Assembly: GCF_028416635.1 (NCBI RefSeq)
Contig: NZ_CP114013.1
Location: 4,030,001-4,094,000 of the forward strand
From: Baekduia alba
GTDB taxonomy: Bacteria > Actinomycetota > Thermoleophilia > Solirubrobacterales > Solirubrobacteraceae
Direction: 5' to 3'
Length of the DNA: 64,000 nt
Shown: positions 8,300 to 16,286 of the stretch, piece after piece
How positions within the stretch are numbered: the stretch's first letter is position 1
How the letters are laid out: the number at the start of each line of letters is the position of its first letter
Program-made: the position numbers and the translations under genes
Notes under the pieces: generated by a model
Told to the model about the DNA's origin: nothing
Seen by the model: only the letters and a program-made list of their open reading frames with translations
The model's database searches: none

Positions 8300-9475
8300 T
8301 CACTTCTTGACGTAGCCCGTGGCGGCCTCCGGCACGATCCCGATGTGCGCGCCGTAGAAGCTGCTGTACAGGGCGACCTGCGGGTCGGGCATGAACGCGG
8401 CCTTGCCCGCGTCGGTCCAGTGCAGGCGCTCCTTCGTGTCGAAGTTGAGCTTGAGCTCGTCGATCTGGCGCACCGGGTTGTCGGGGTACTCGGGCGGGCG
8501 CTTGAGGCCCGGGTGCGGGAGCGTCCGCGGCAGCAGCCACATGTGCGCGTCGGTGTCGGCCGCGAACTCCGACGCGTGGTTGAACCAGACCTCGTCGTAG
8601 TCGTTGAGGTGACACGGCGCGCCGTAGCTGCCGCGCGGCGGCGGCGTCGTCGGGAACGGCCGCGGCCCGAGCACGTTGAAGAAGAACTCCTTGCCCTCGC
8701 CGAAGAGCACGGCGTTGGCCGGCGGCGTCAGGAAGCCGCTCGTCGTCCCGATGCCCGGGATCGCCGAGGCGGCCATCTTGTAGATGATGGGGTCGCCGAG
8801 CCAGCCGACCACGTCGTGGCACGGGTCGAAGTCGAACTCCATCCAGTGCCAGCGGCCTTCGTCGCGCAGGCGCACGCGGGTCGGCTGCTCGTCGCCGGCG
8901 TCCGACGGCGCGGGCTCGGGCAGCTCCATCTCGGAGTAGTCGACGAAGCCGCCGGCGAAGCCCACGCTGTCCCACAGCTTCTCGGCCAGCACGACCGGCG
9001 CCTCGACCTCGAAGATGACGACGAGGTTGTCGTCGGTGAGCGGCCGCTCGCGGTAGATCATGTTGGCCGGGATGACCGCGAAGTCGCCCGGCTCGACGGT
9101 GAGCGGCCCGAGCTCGGTCTCCAGCAGGAAGCGGCCGCGATGGTAGAAGCGGATCTGGTGGCGGTCGACGAGCTTCTCGGCGAAGGGCGCGACCGCCGCG
9201 CGGCGGGAGATCGCCACCGTGGTCGACGCCCCGGTCAGCAGCTCGAGCGGCAGGCCCTCCGGGTCGGTGAGGTCGGTGGGCGTCAGCGCCGCGCCGTCCA
9301 ACCCCTGGTACATGATCGAGTCGTCCGACCACGTCGTCGGATGCGCGAGGTTGTGGCGCCGGAAGACGTTGGCCCACGGCCCGAAGAAGCCCTGGACGGT
9401 GAACGCCTCGTCGACGTACTCCCCGACTCCGGTCCCGGGGTACGGGATGTTGCCCTTGCGCAAGATGGACGCCAC
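8300..9475 (-). CDS. Homogentisate 1,2-dioxygenase-like cupin
   Basis: This 391-residue protein matches the homogentisate dioxygenase fold: GPWANVFRRHN near the N-terminus, a cupin core with EPGDFAVIPANMIYR near 128-142, and a C-terminal half with CHLNDYDEVWFNH and RTLPHPG that supplies a candidate His-Glu-His iron site. Spacing differs from the classical HRN...PHGPD motif, so the substrate may be another hydroquinone or carboxylated aromatic. It heads a three-gene leftward operon. A GTATTTGC element lies 68 nt upstream. Confidence 0.8.
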   Translation of the reverse strand: MASILRKGNIPYPGTGVGEYVDEAFTVQGFFGPWANVFRRHNLAHPTTWSDDSIMYQGLDGAALTPTDLTDPEGLPLELLTGASTTVAISRRAAVAPFAEKLVDRHQIRFYHRGRFLLETELGPLTVEPGDFAVIPANMIYRERPLTDDNLVVIFEVEAPVVLAEKLWDSVGFAGGFVDYSEMELPEPAPSDAGDEQPTRVRLRDEGRWHWMEFDFDPCHDVVGWLGDPIIYKMAASAIPGIGTTSGFLTPPANAVLFGEGKEFFFNVLGPRPFPTTPPPRGSYGAPCHLNDYDEVWFNHASEFAADTDAHMWLLPRTLPHPGLKRPPEYPDNPVRQIDELKLNFDTKERLHWTDAGKAAFMPDPQVALYSSFYGAHIGIVPEAATGYVKK

Positions 9476-9543
9476 GACGGTGCTCTCCAGTGGTTGGACG
9501 GGTGGGACAGGCGCGGCAAGTAGACCGGCTCACCAAAGTGGAG

Positions 9544-9551
9544 GCAAATAC
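9544..9551 (-). promoter_or_regulatory. GTATTTGC element before homogentisate-dioxygenase-like operon
   Basis: Read on the minus strand the octamer is exact. GCTATG lies 17 nt upstream, the same arrangement as before the VOC gene. Confidence 0.5.
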
Positions 9552-9581
9552 ATATGGATGGCCTCCTCCATAGCCGCGCGG

Positions 9582-10565
9582 CTATGCCGCAGAGGCCGTC
9601 GCGCCGGCGCGCGCGTAGTACGCGGCGGCGCCCGGATGCAGCGCGATCGGCGTGTCGACCAGGCCGTCGACGGTGATCGGATGGGCGATCGGACTGCGAT
9701 CCGACGGGATGTGGGCGTAGTTCATGCCGACGAAGCGATCGGCGGTCTCGACGATGATCGCGGTCAGCAGCTCCGCCACGTCGTCGGCCAGCTCGGCGCG
9801 GACCACGATCAGGTACCCGCGGAACTCGATGGTGTCGACGGGCGCGTCCATCCCGTGCAGCGAGCCGGCCGGCATCGTGATCGGCGGGCAGGCCAGCTCC
9901 TCGGCCACGGCGGCCAGGACCTCCGGCGCGAACGACAGGAACGACAGCTCGTGGCGCTCGGCGGCCGACCGCCACCACGGCGTCATCACCGCCTCGTGGA
10001 ACACGGCGTCGGCGCCGGCGTCGAGCTCGGCCACGCACTCGAAGGGCAGGTCGCGCGGCACGATCTCCCCGCCCCACTCCTCCAGCGCCGCGGGCGGAAG
10101 GCCCGCGAGGGTGAGCACCCGCTGGGCCGCGTAGCCGGCGAACGACCCGCCCGGCCCGTCGAGCGCGGTGGCCAGCCGCAGCGCCGGGCGCTTCTGGACG
10201 AGGTCGGCGATCGACGTCAGCCCCAGCTCGGCGCGGGCGGCGAAGAGCAGGCGATCGGGATGCGGCAGCTCCCCCAGCGCGCGCAGGAACGGGTAGCCCG
10301 CGCCGGCGAACGGCCCGGTCCCGCGCACCGCGAGCGTCGCGGCCGCCGACGGCGTGACGACCGCGACGTCGACCTCGCCGCGCCCCAGCGCGTGCAGGTT
10401 GCCGACGCCGGCGTCGCCCGTGCGCAGCACGCTGTAGGTGTCGCCCGGCGTCCGCTCGTGCAGCTCGTGGGCCAGCCACCCGCACACGCGCGTGAGGTTC
10501 GCACCGCCCCAGTCGCCGATGAACCGGAGCCCGACGGGGCGCTCGAAGATGCCGTGATCAGCCAT
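9582..10565 (-). CDS. TAXI-family solute-binding protein, orphan, no signal peptide
   Basis: This protein of about 327 residues resembles TAXI-type TRAP solute receptors: GLRFIGDWGGANLTRVCGWL near the start, DAGVGNLHALGRGEVDVAVV around 50-70, and NYAHIPSDRSPIAHPI and LHPGAAAYY near the end. TAXI proteins normally bind a substrate outside the cell for a TRAP membrane complex. No secretion signal is visible from this ATG, and no TRAP membrane subunit lies nearby. A longer start at 10655 is possible but would overlap the GTATTTGC element. It may be a cytoplasmic sensor or enzyme. Confidence 0.7.
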   Translation of the reverse strand: MADHGIFERPVGLRFIGDWGGANLTRVCGWLAHELHERTPGDTYSVLRTGDAGVGNLHALGRGEVDVAVVTPSAAATLAVRGTGPFAGAGYPFLRALGELPHPDRLLFAARAELGLTSIADLVQKRPALRLATALDGPGGSFAGYAAQRVLTLAGLPPAALEEWGGEIVPRDLPFECVAELDAGADAVFHEAVMTPWWRSAAERHELSFLSFAPEVLAAVAEELACPPITMPAGSLHGMDAPVDTIEFRGYLIVVRAELADDVAELLTAIIVETADRFVGMNYAHIPSDRSPIAHPITVDGLVDTPIALHPGAAAYYARAGATASAA

Positions 10566-10596
10566 GGCGGCACCCAAGCGCACCTGGGCGGCCAGC

Positions 10597-10604
10597 GCAA
10601 ATAC
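10597..10604 (-). promoter_or_regulatory. GTATTTGC element before TAXI protein gene
   Basis: The exact octamer on the minus strand ends 31 nt before the chosen ATG, close to the 32 nt seen for two other genes. GCATAG lies 8 nt upstream, as before the dienelactone hydrolase gene. Confidence 0.5.
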
Positions 10605-10706
10605 ACGTCGGCCTATGCCAAGGGCTCCAGCAACATATTGGTCATGCTCGCCCACGCGCCGTACGGTGGCGCTCAGTGATCACGCCCGGTACATCGATGG
10701 CCCAGC

Positions 10707-11687
10707 ATGCCTGACGGTCCGCTCTGGATCGGCGAGCAGGAGGCCGCGGACCTGCTGTCGCTCGAGGACGCGATCGACGTCCTGGCCGGCGCCTACCGCC
10801 TCCAGGCCGGCGGCGCGGCGGCCACGATGCGCCGCGCGCACCTGCGCGAGGGCGACGCGATCCTGCACGCCGTCGGCGGCACGCTGGCCGGCCAGGGCAT
10901 CGCCGGGACCAAGACCTGGACGTACACGCCGGGCGGCGCCGAGCCGCTGATCGTGCTCTTCTCGCTCGACGACGGGCGCGTGCTCGGGCTCGTCGAGGCC
11001 TTCGCCCTCGGTCAGATGCGGACGGCCGCGACGTCGGGGCTCGGCACGCGCGTCCTCGCCCGCGACGACGCGCGCACGCTCGCGCTGCTCGGGACCGGCA
11101 AGCAGGCGTTCGCCCAGGCCCAGGCGATGACGTGCGTGCGCCCGCTGGAGCGGATCCGCCTGTTCGGCCGCGACCCGGAGCGCCGAGCGGCGCTCGCCGA
11201 GCGGCTGCGCGCGACGCTCGCGGTCGACGTCAGCGAGCACGCGACCGTGGCCGACGCGGTCGCCGGCGCCGACGTGATCACCGCGATCACGCGCTCGGCC
11301 GAGCCGATCCTCGGCGGCGACCTCCTCGAGCCCGGCGTGCACGTCAACGCGGTCGGCGCGATCGTGCCGGCACGGCGCGAGCTCGACGCGCAGGCCGTCG
11401 GCCGCGCCGACGTCATCGTGGTCGACTCCGTGGACCAGGCGCGCGACGACGCGGGCGAGCTGCGCGCCGCGGCCGAGGCGGGCGTCCTGGACTGGGCGAC
11501 GGTCCGCGGGCTCGACGCGGTCGTCGACGACACGCCGGACCGCGCGCGCTTCCCGACCGACATCACGCTCTTCAAGGCGCTCGGCGTCGGGCTCTCCGAC
11601 GTCGCGCTCGGCGGCGAGGTCCTGCGACGCGCGCTCGCGGCCGGCGCCGGCCAGCTGCTGCCGACCATCCCCGTCGCGCATCAGTGA
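10707..11687 (+). CDS. Ornithine cyclodeaminase / mu-crystallin family protein
   Basis: This 326-residue protein has the family layout: N-terminal substrate part with MRRAHLREGD and GTKTWTY (candidate catalytic Lys), GQMRTAATSGLGTRVLA, a Rossmann loop LLGTGKQAFAQAQAM, and HVNAVGA. Members include ornithine cyclodeaminase, alanine dehydrogenase, ketimine reductase and tauropine-type dehydrogenases, so the substrate is open. It heads a rightward operon with bicupin, DapA-like and USP-like genes. No GTATTTGC copy faces it. Confidence 0.88.
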   Translation: MPDGPLWIGEQEAADLLSLEDAIDVLAGAYRLQAGGAAATMRRAHLREGDAILHAVGGTLAGQGIAGTKTWTYTPGGAEPLIVLFSLDDGRVLGLVEAFALGQMRTAATSGLGTRVLARDDARTLALLGTGKQAFAQAQAMTCVRPLERIRLFGRDPERRAALAERLRATLAVDVSEHATVADAVAGADVITAITRSAEPILGGDLLEPGVHVNAVGAIVPARRELDAQAVGRADVIVVDSVDQARDDAGELRAAAEAGVLDWATVRGLDAVVDDTPDRARFPTDITLFKALGVGLSDVALGGEVLRRALAAGAGQLLPTIPVAHQ

Positions 11688-11712
11688 CAACCACCCCCGA
11701 GAGGAGGCCTCC

Positions 11713-12819
11713 ATGGCCATCGGCAACCAGGACGAACCGGTCAACGCGATCTTCGTGGACCAGTCGGGGCGCCGCCCCAACGACTACCGGCCGCTCAAGC
11801 CGCTGCTCATCCCCAAGGCGCGCATCGACGCCGAGATCGAGCGCCTCGCGGCCGGGCCCTTCCGCGGCTCGCGCCGGGCGGAGATCGTCAACCCGGCGCT
11901 GATGGGCAGCGGGAGCCTCTACCCGGCCGTCACCGTCTCGATCAACGTGCTGCTCCCCGGCGAGCGCACGACGCCGCACCGGCACAACTCGTCGGTCGTC
12001 AACTTCGGCATCCAGGGCTCCGGCGCGTCGGTCATCGGCGGGCGCACGATCGCCTGGAGCAAGTACGACACCTGGAGCACGCCACCGTGGATGGTGCACC
12101 AGCACGTCAACGACACCGACGAGATCCAGGTCCGGCTGAGCTACTCCAACAGCGGCCTGCTCGACCTGCTGGGCGTGCACGTGTTCGAGGACGCCAGCGA
12201 CCTCGACCCCAACCAGCCGTTGGGCGACCCGCAGGCCGAGCGCGAGCTGAGCGCGCGCGGCGAGACGATCGGCGAGGACGGCGCGGCGCTGCTGACCTAC
12301 GAGCAGCTGATCTCGCCCGAGCCGCCGTACCAGCCCGCGCTGCACTGGCCCTACCCCGAGATCCACCAGCGCCTGCAGCACCTGCGCTCGCTGGGCCAGG
12401 AGTACAAGGGCCGCCGCCTGTTCCTGATGTACGACCGCACGACCGGGCGCTCGCAGGGCACCACCTCGACGTTCTTCGCGACGATCACGATGCGGCCCGC
12501 GGGGATCGTCGACGAGCCGCACCGACACACGTCCGCCGCGATCAACTACATCTTCACCGGCAAGGGCTGGAGCATCGTCGGCGGGCAGCGCTACGAGTGG
12601 GGCGCCGGCGACCTGATGCTCACCGCGCCCGGCTGGATGAACCACGGGCACGCGACCTACGAGGGCGACGACGTCTACGAGCTGACGATCCAGGACTCGC
12701 CGCTGCAGATCGCGGTCGGCAGCCTGCTCTGGGTCGAGAACCTCAAGAACGAGCGCACCGAGGCGCTCGGCGTCACGCCGGGCTACGAGACCAACCGCGA
12801 GACGCTCGTCGGCTCGTGA
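11713..12819 (+). CDS. Gentisate 1,2-dioxygenase-like bicupin
   Basis: This 368-residue protein has two cupin domains. The first carries TTPHRHNSSVVNF near 91-103 and MVHQH; the second carries DEPHRHTSAAINYIF near 262-276 and MNHGHA. The paired HRH motifs fit iron binding, as in gentisate and hydroxynaphthoate dioxygenases. A GAGAGGAGG Shine-Dalgarno lies 6-14 nt before the ATG. It is 25 nt behind the cyclodeaminase-like gene and overlaps the DapA-like gene start by 4 nt. Ring cleavage of a hydroxylated aromatic acid is likely; the exact substrate is not evident. Confidence 0.8.
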   Translation: MAIGNQDEPVNAIFVDQSGRRPNDYRPLKPLLIPKARIDAEIERLAAGPFRGSRRAEIVNPALMGSGSLYPAVTVSINVLLPGERTTPHRHNSSVVNFGIQGSGASVIGGRTIAWSKYDTWSTPPWMVHQHVNDTDEIQVRLSYSNSGLLDLLGVHVFEDASDLDPNQPLGDPQAERELSARGETIGEDGAALLTYEQLISPEPPYQPALHWPYPEIHQRLQHLRSLGQEYKGRRLFLMYDRTTGRSQGTTSTFFATITMRPAGIVDEPHRHTSAAINYIFTGKGWSIVGGQRYEWGAGDLMLTAPGWMNHGHATYEGDDVYELTIQDSPLQIAVGSLLWVENLKNERTEALGVTPGYETNRETLVGS

Positions 12820-13721
12820 GCGGCGCACCCGACAGCCTGCGCGGGTCCATCGTCCCGCTCGTCACCCCGTTCGCCGAGGGCGCCGTCGACACGGCGGCGT
12901 TCGAGGCGGCGGTGCAGCGGCAGGTCGTCGAGGGCAGCCACGGCGTGGTCGTGACCGGGACGACGGGCGAGCCGACGAGCCTCACCGTCGGCGAGCGCGC
13001 CGACCTCTACCGCCGCGCCGTCGCGGTCGCGGGCGGCCGGATCGCGGTCGTCGCCGCGACCGGGACGCCCAACCAGGACGAGACGGTCGCCCTCACGCGC
13101 GCCGCTCAGAACGCCGGCGTCGACGCCGCGCTCGTCGTCTGCCCCGCGTTCGTCCGGCCCTCGCAGGCCGGGCTCGTCGCGCACTTCACCACCGTCGCCG
13201 CCGCCACCGACCTCCCGGTGTTGATCTACAACATCCCCGGACGCTCGGGAGTGGGAGTCACGGCGGAGACCGTGGAGCGCGTCGTGGCGGCGGCGCCGAG
13301 CGTCGTCGGCGTCAAGCACGCGTCCAACGACCTCGACCTCGTGACCGACCTGTTGCTGCGGCTCGGCGAGGACTTCCGGCTGTTCTGCGGGCTGGAGAGC
13401 TACTCCTACCCGTTCCTCGCCGTCGGCGGCGCGGGCCTGATGAGCGCGGTGGGCAACCTCTTCCCCACCGCGGTGGCCGACCTCTGCGAGCACGTCTTCG
13501 CCGACGAGCACGCCGCCGCGCTCGCGCTGCATCGCCGGCTGTTCCGGATCAACGAGGCCGTGTTCTTCGACACCAACCCCGGGCCGCTCAAGGCGATGCT
13601 GGCCGCCGCCGGCGCCGGCAGCGCCGAGGTCCGCCCGCCGCTCGTCCCGCTGTCGGACGACACGCGCGAGCGCGTGCTCGCGGCCCTCGCCGCGTCCGAG
13701 GCGGCGCTGGCCGGTGCGTGA
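12816..13721 (+). CDS. DapA/NAL-family class I aldolase or hydratase
   Basis: This 301-residue TIM-barrel protein starts at GTG overlapping the bicupin stop. It shows GTTGEPTSLT near 48-57, LIYNIPGRSG (Tyr plus the carboxylate-binding Arg) and VGVKHASND with the Schiff-base Lys. These are the conserved DapA-superfamily elements. The second Tyr of true dihydrodipicolinate synthase is Phe here (CPAF). Operon position with ring-cleavage-type cupins argues for an aldolase or hydratase-aldolase in catabolism rather than lysine synthesis (inference). Confidence 0.85.
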   Translation: MSGAPDSLRGSIVPLVTPFAEGAVDTAAFEAAVQRQVVEGSHGVVVTGTTGEPTSLTVGERADLYRRAVAVAGGRIAVVAATGTPNQDETVALTRAAQNAGVDAALVVCPAFVRPSQAGLVAHFTTVAAATDLPVLIYNIPGRSGVGVTAETVERVVAAAPSVVGVKHASNDLDLVTDLLLRLGEDFRLFCGLESYSYPFLAVGGAGLMSAVGNLFPTAVADLCEHVFADEHAAALALHRRLFRINEAVFFDTNPGPLKAMLAAAGAGSAEVRPPLVPLSDDTRERVLAALAASEAALAGA

Positions 13722-14223
13722 CCATCGCTACCGATCGATCCTGCTGACCTATGCGGATCTCGCGGACGAACCGGCGCTCGAGCTGGCCGCAGGGCTCGCC
13801 CAGGAGGCGCGCGGCTACCTCGACGTCGTCGTGCCGATCCCGCCGCCGTCGCGCTTCGCCTACCTCACCTACGCGTCAGCGTCCCACCTGCGCCACAGCA
13901 TCGAGCAGCAGGCGACGCGCACCGCGCGCTGCCTCGCGGCCCGCATACCGGACGGCGTCGCGCTGACCACGCGGTGCCTGCCGGTGCGCGGCGTGCCCGA
14001 GCTGATGCGCGCGATCGACGCCGGGGCCTACGACCTGTGCGTCGCCCGCGGCTCGCGCTGGCCGGGCTTCTACGCGACCCGCGTCGGGCTGGCGACCGTC
14101 CGCCGCGCGCGCCGGGCCGGGCTGCCGACGTTCGTCGTCCGCGACGGCGGACGCGCGCCGCTCGCCACGGTCGGCAGCACGAGCGCGCCGGACGCGCGGC
14201 CGGCTGCCTACTTGACCGAGTGA
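13714..14223 (+). CDS. Universal stress protein-like, last gene of bicupin operon
   Basis: This 169-residue protein begins at GTG, overlapping the DapA-like gene by 8 nt. It has the strand-like YRSILLTYADLAD start, AYDLCVARGSRWPG and LPTFVVRDGG. It is homologous to the protein at 6863-7294 and likewise lacks a clear ATP-binding glycine loop. The repeated pairing with cupin dioxygenase operons suggests a pathway-linked role, but none is known to me. Confidence 0.65.
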   Translation: MRDHRYRSILLTYADLADEPALELAAGLAQEARGYLDVVVPIPPPSRFAYLTYASASHLRHSIEQQATRTARCLAARIPDGVALTTRCLPVRGVPELMRAIDAGAYDLCVARGSRWPGFYATRVGLATVRRARRAGLPTFVVRDGGRAPLATVGSTSAPDARPAAYLTE

Positions 14224-14238
14224 AGTCTTCATCTGTAC

Positions 14239-14255
14239 GGTTGAACTGTTCACCC
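14239..14255. promoter_or_regulatory. Operator-like palindrome, second copy of the TetR site
   Basis: GGTTGAAC-T-GTTCACCC is a 17-bp imperfect inverted repeat ending 20 nt before the NmrA-fusion ATG. Together with about 20 flanking bases it aligns with the site at 4880-4896 read on the opposite strand, including the conserved TACAGATGA stretch. Confidence 0.6.
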
Positions 14256-14275
14256 AACTCGATGAGAGGCAGTCC

Positions 14276-15553
14276 ATGATCCTGGTCACCGGAGCCACGG
14301 GCAACGTAGGCAAGGCGCTCGTTGACGTGCTCGTCGGCGACGGCGTCGACGTCATCGCCGTCACGCGCAACCCCGACACCGCGAAGCTCCCCGCGGCGGC
14401 GCAGGTCGTCGCCGGCGATCCGTCCAAACCGGCCACCCTGTCCGACGCGCTGCACGACGTCGAGGCCCTGTTCATCAACCCGGCCGCCACCGGCGACGCG
14501 CTGCCCGAGCTGCTGGCCCTGGCCAAGGAGCGCGGCGTGCAGCGCGTCGTCCTGCTCTCGGGCTCGGCCGTCGAGCACGGCGATCCCGACGACTTCCTCG
14601 TGCAGATGTTCCGGCGCGTGGAGTCGGTCGTGGAGGCGTCGGGCCTGCCGCACACGTTCCTGCGCCCCGGCGACTTCGCCTCCAACGCGCTCGGCTGGGC
14701 GGGGCAGATCGGCGCCCTGGGCATCGTGCACGGCGCCTACGCCGAGTCCTCCTCGGCACCCGTCCACGAGCACGACATCGCGGCGGTCGCGGCGCTGGCG
14801 CTCACCGACCCGAGCCACACGGGCAAGTCCTACGTCTTGACCGGCCCGACTGCGCTCACCCAGCGCGAGCGCGTCGCGATCATCGGCCAGGCGCTCGGCC
14901 GCGAGACGCACTTCCAGGAGATCCCGGTCGAGGCGGCGCACGCGGCGATGGTCAGCCACGGCTTCCCGCCGCCGGTCGTCGACAGCATGCTGAAGTACCA
15001 GGCCGCCGCGGTGGCCGAGCCGGCGCCGACCACGTCGACCGTGGAGGAGCTCCTCGGCCGGCCGGCGTTGACCTTCGCCGAGTGGGCGGTCGACAACACG
15101 GCCGCGTTCGCGCCGCCGCCCGTCTCCGACGAAGAGGCCGCGTTCCCGGGGATCTTCGCGCTGGACGTGACGTTCAACGAAGGGCCGAAGAAGGGCGACG
15201 TCGAGCGCCACATGCTCAACTTCCTGCCCGGCGGGCGGCTCATGCTCCTGGTGCCGCCGTTCCCCGGAGCGGGCCGCTGGTCGATCGAGGGCGACGTCCT
15301 CACCTTCGGCTTCCACGAGGTCGTGCTCACCGACGGCAAGCCCAACGTGATCGTCAACATCGAGGCCGAGGCCTCCGAGCTGAGCGCGGACCGCAACACG
15401 TTCTCGGGCCACGCCGTGGGCAACATCTACGGCGGCCAGGCGGACGGGACGATCGCGCTGATCGCCCAGCAGCAGGTCGAGCAGCGCGCGCACCGGTGGG
15501 GCACCGCCGACCCCGTGCCGCTGAGCGCCGATGCCGCCGGGGCCAAGTCCTAG
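14276..15553 (+). CDS. NmrA-like NAD(P)-binding protein with extra C-terminal domain
   Basis: This 425-residue protein has an N-terminal NmrA-like Rossmann domain (MILVTGATGNVGKALV) ending at LLGRPALTFAEW near 265-276, paralogous to 1009-1851. A further domain of about 130 residues follows (IFALDVTFNEGPKKGDVE, then NFLPGGRLMLLV and HAVGNIYGG), predicted mainly beta and not recognised by me. The promoter carries the TetR-type palindrome, so it is probably repressed by the product of 4941-5546. The fusion could couple a redox cofactor to a ligand-binding beta domain (inference). Confidence 0.85.
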   Translation: MILVTGATGNVGKALVDVLVGDGVDVIAVTRNPDTAKLPAAAQVVAGDPSKPATLSDALHDVEALFINPAATGDALPELLALAKERGVQRVVLLSGSAVEHGDPDDFLVQMFRRVESVVEASGLPHTFLRPGDFASNALGWAGQIGALGIVHGAYAESSSAPVHEHDIAAVAALALTDPSHTGKSYVLTGPTALTQRERVAIIGQALGRETHFQEIPVEAAHAAMVSHGFPPPVVDSMLKYQAAAVAEPAPTTSTVEELLGRPALTFAEWAVDNTAAFAPPPVSDEEAAFPGIFALDVTFNEGPKKGDVERHMLNFLPGGRLMLLVPPFPGAGRWSIEGDVLTFGFHEVVLTDGKPNVIVNIEAEASELSADRNTFSGHAVGNIYGGQADGTIALIAQQQVEQRAHRWGTADPVPLSADAAGAKS

Positions 15554-15575
15554 GACTCGACCCCGGCGACACGCC

Positions 15576-15925
15576 TCACACGCCGGCGGCCACCGTGTCG
15601 CCGGCGTGCGCGGCGCCCTCGTGGTCGATGTCGCTCTCGCGGACGAGCACCAACGCGACGACCGCGCCGGCGAAGGCCAGCAGCGGCGCCGCCGAGCAGC
15701 ACGCTGTTGAGGCCGGCCAGGAACCCCTCGCGAGCGCGGGCGCTCGCCACTCGCCGTCGTCGTCCCAGCGCTCAGGTCGCGCACCTTGTCGGCGCCGCGA
15801 CTGACGAACAGCGCGCCCCACACCGCGATGCCGACCGACGTGCCGACCTGTCGGAACGCCCAGCATGACCCGGGCCTGGACCTTGCCCAGCAGCAGGCCG
15901 GCCAAGGACGAGGGCCGCGAGCGTC
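15576..15925 (-). pseudogene. Decayed DHA2-type MFS transporter, C-terminal part
   Basis: Transporter-like pieces occur in three different minus-strand frames: GVRQ-like start AGLLLGKVQARVM, then RQVGTSVGIAVWGALFVSRG, then EGFLAGLNSVLLGGAA, then LLAFAGAVVALVLVRESD up to a stop at 15576. Read in order they match the last membrane segments of a 14-helix MFS drug exporter. At least three frame changes in 350 bp and no intact N-terminus mean it is broken. Sequencing error could mimic one shift, hardly all. Confidence 0.5.
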
Positions 15926-16028
15926 ATGACCGCGGGGTTCCCTGGCCGACCGCCTCGGGCGCCGGCGGGTCTTCGCCGTCGGCATGGGACGGCCGTCACA
16001 TCGCCGCCGTCGCGCACGTCTTCAGAGG

Positions 16029-16274
16029 GTGAGGGACGAGGAGCAGCTGACCCGTGCGGCCGCTGCGCGCGCCCGCGATCAGGACCTGGCCGACGCCGTC
16101 GGCGCGCGGCTGCTGGACGCCCTCGCGGCGCTGAGCGCGGACGAGCGCGTCGCGCTCGTGCTGCACGACACGCTGGGCGTTGCGCTCGACGAGGTGGCGG
16201 CGATCGTCGGCCTCCCGGTCGAGGCGACCCGCGCGGTCGTCGACGGCGCGCGCCGTCGCGTCCGCGAGCGGTGA
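16029..16274 (+). CDS. Orphan sigma-70 region 4-like small ORF
   Basis: From a possible GTG at 16029 (or ATG at 15984) a peptide of about 81 residues reads LLDALAALSADERVALVLHD, then LDEVAAIVGLPVEATRAVVD. This is like the region 4 helix-turn-helix of SigJ-type ECF sigma factors, without any region 2. It lies next to a decayed transporter, so it is either a truncated sigma gene remnant or a stand-alone region-4 protein. Low confidence in expression. Confidence 0.4.
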   Translation: MRDEEQLTRAAAARARDQDLADAVGARLLDALAALSADERVALVLHDTLGVALDEVAAIVGLPVEATRAVVDGARRRVRER

Positions 16275-16286
16275 GCGGTGGCCGGC

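Noticed and set aside
12816-13721. Lysine-biosynthesis DapA
   Set aside because: It sits in a catabolic operon with cupin dioxygenase and cyclodeaminase-like genes, and the second conserved Tyr is Phe.
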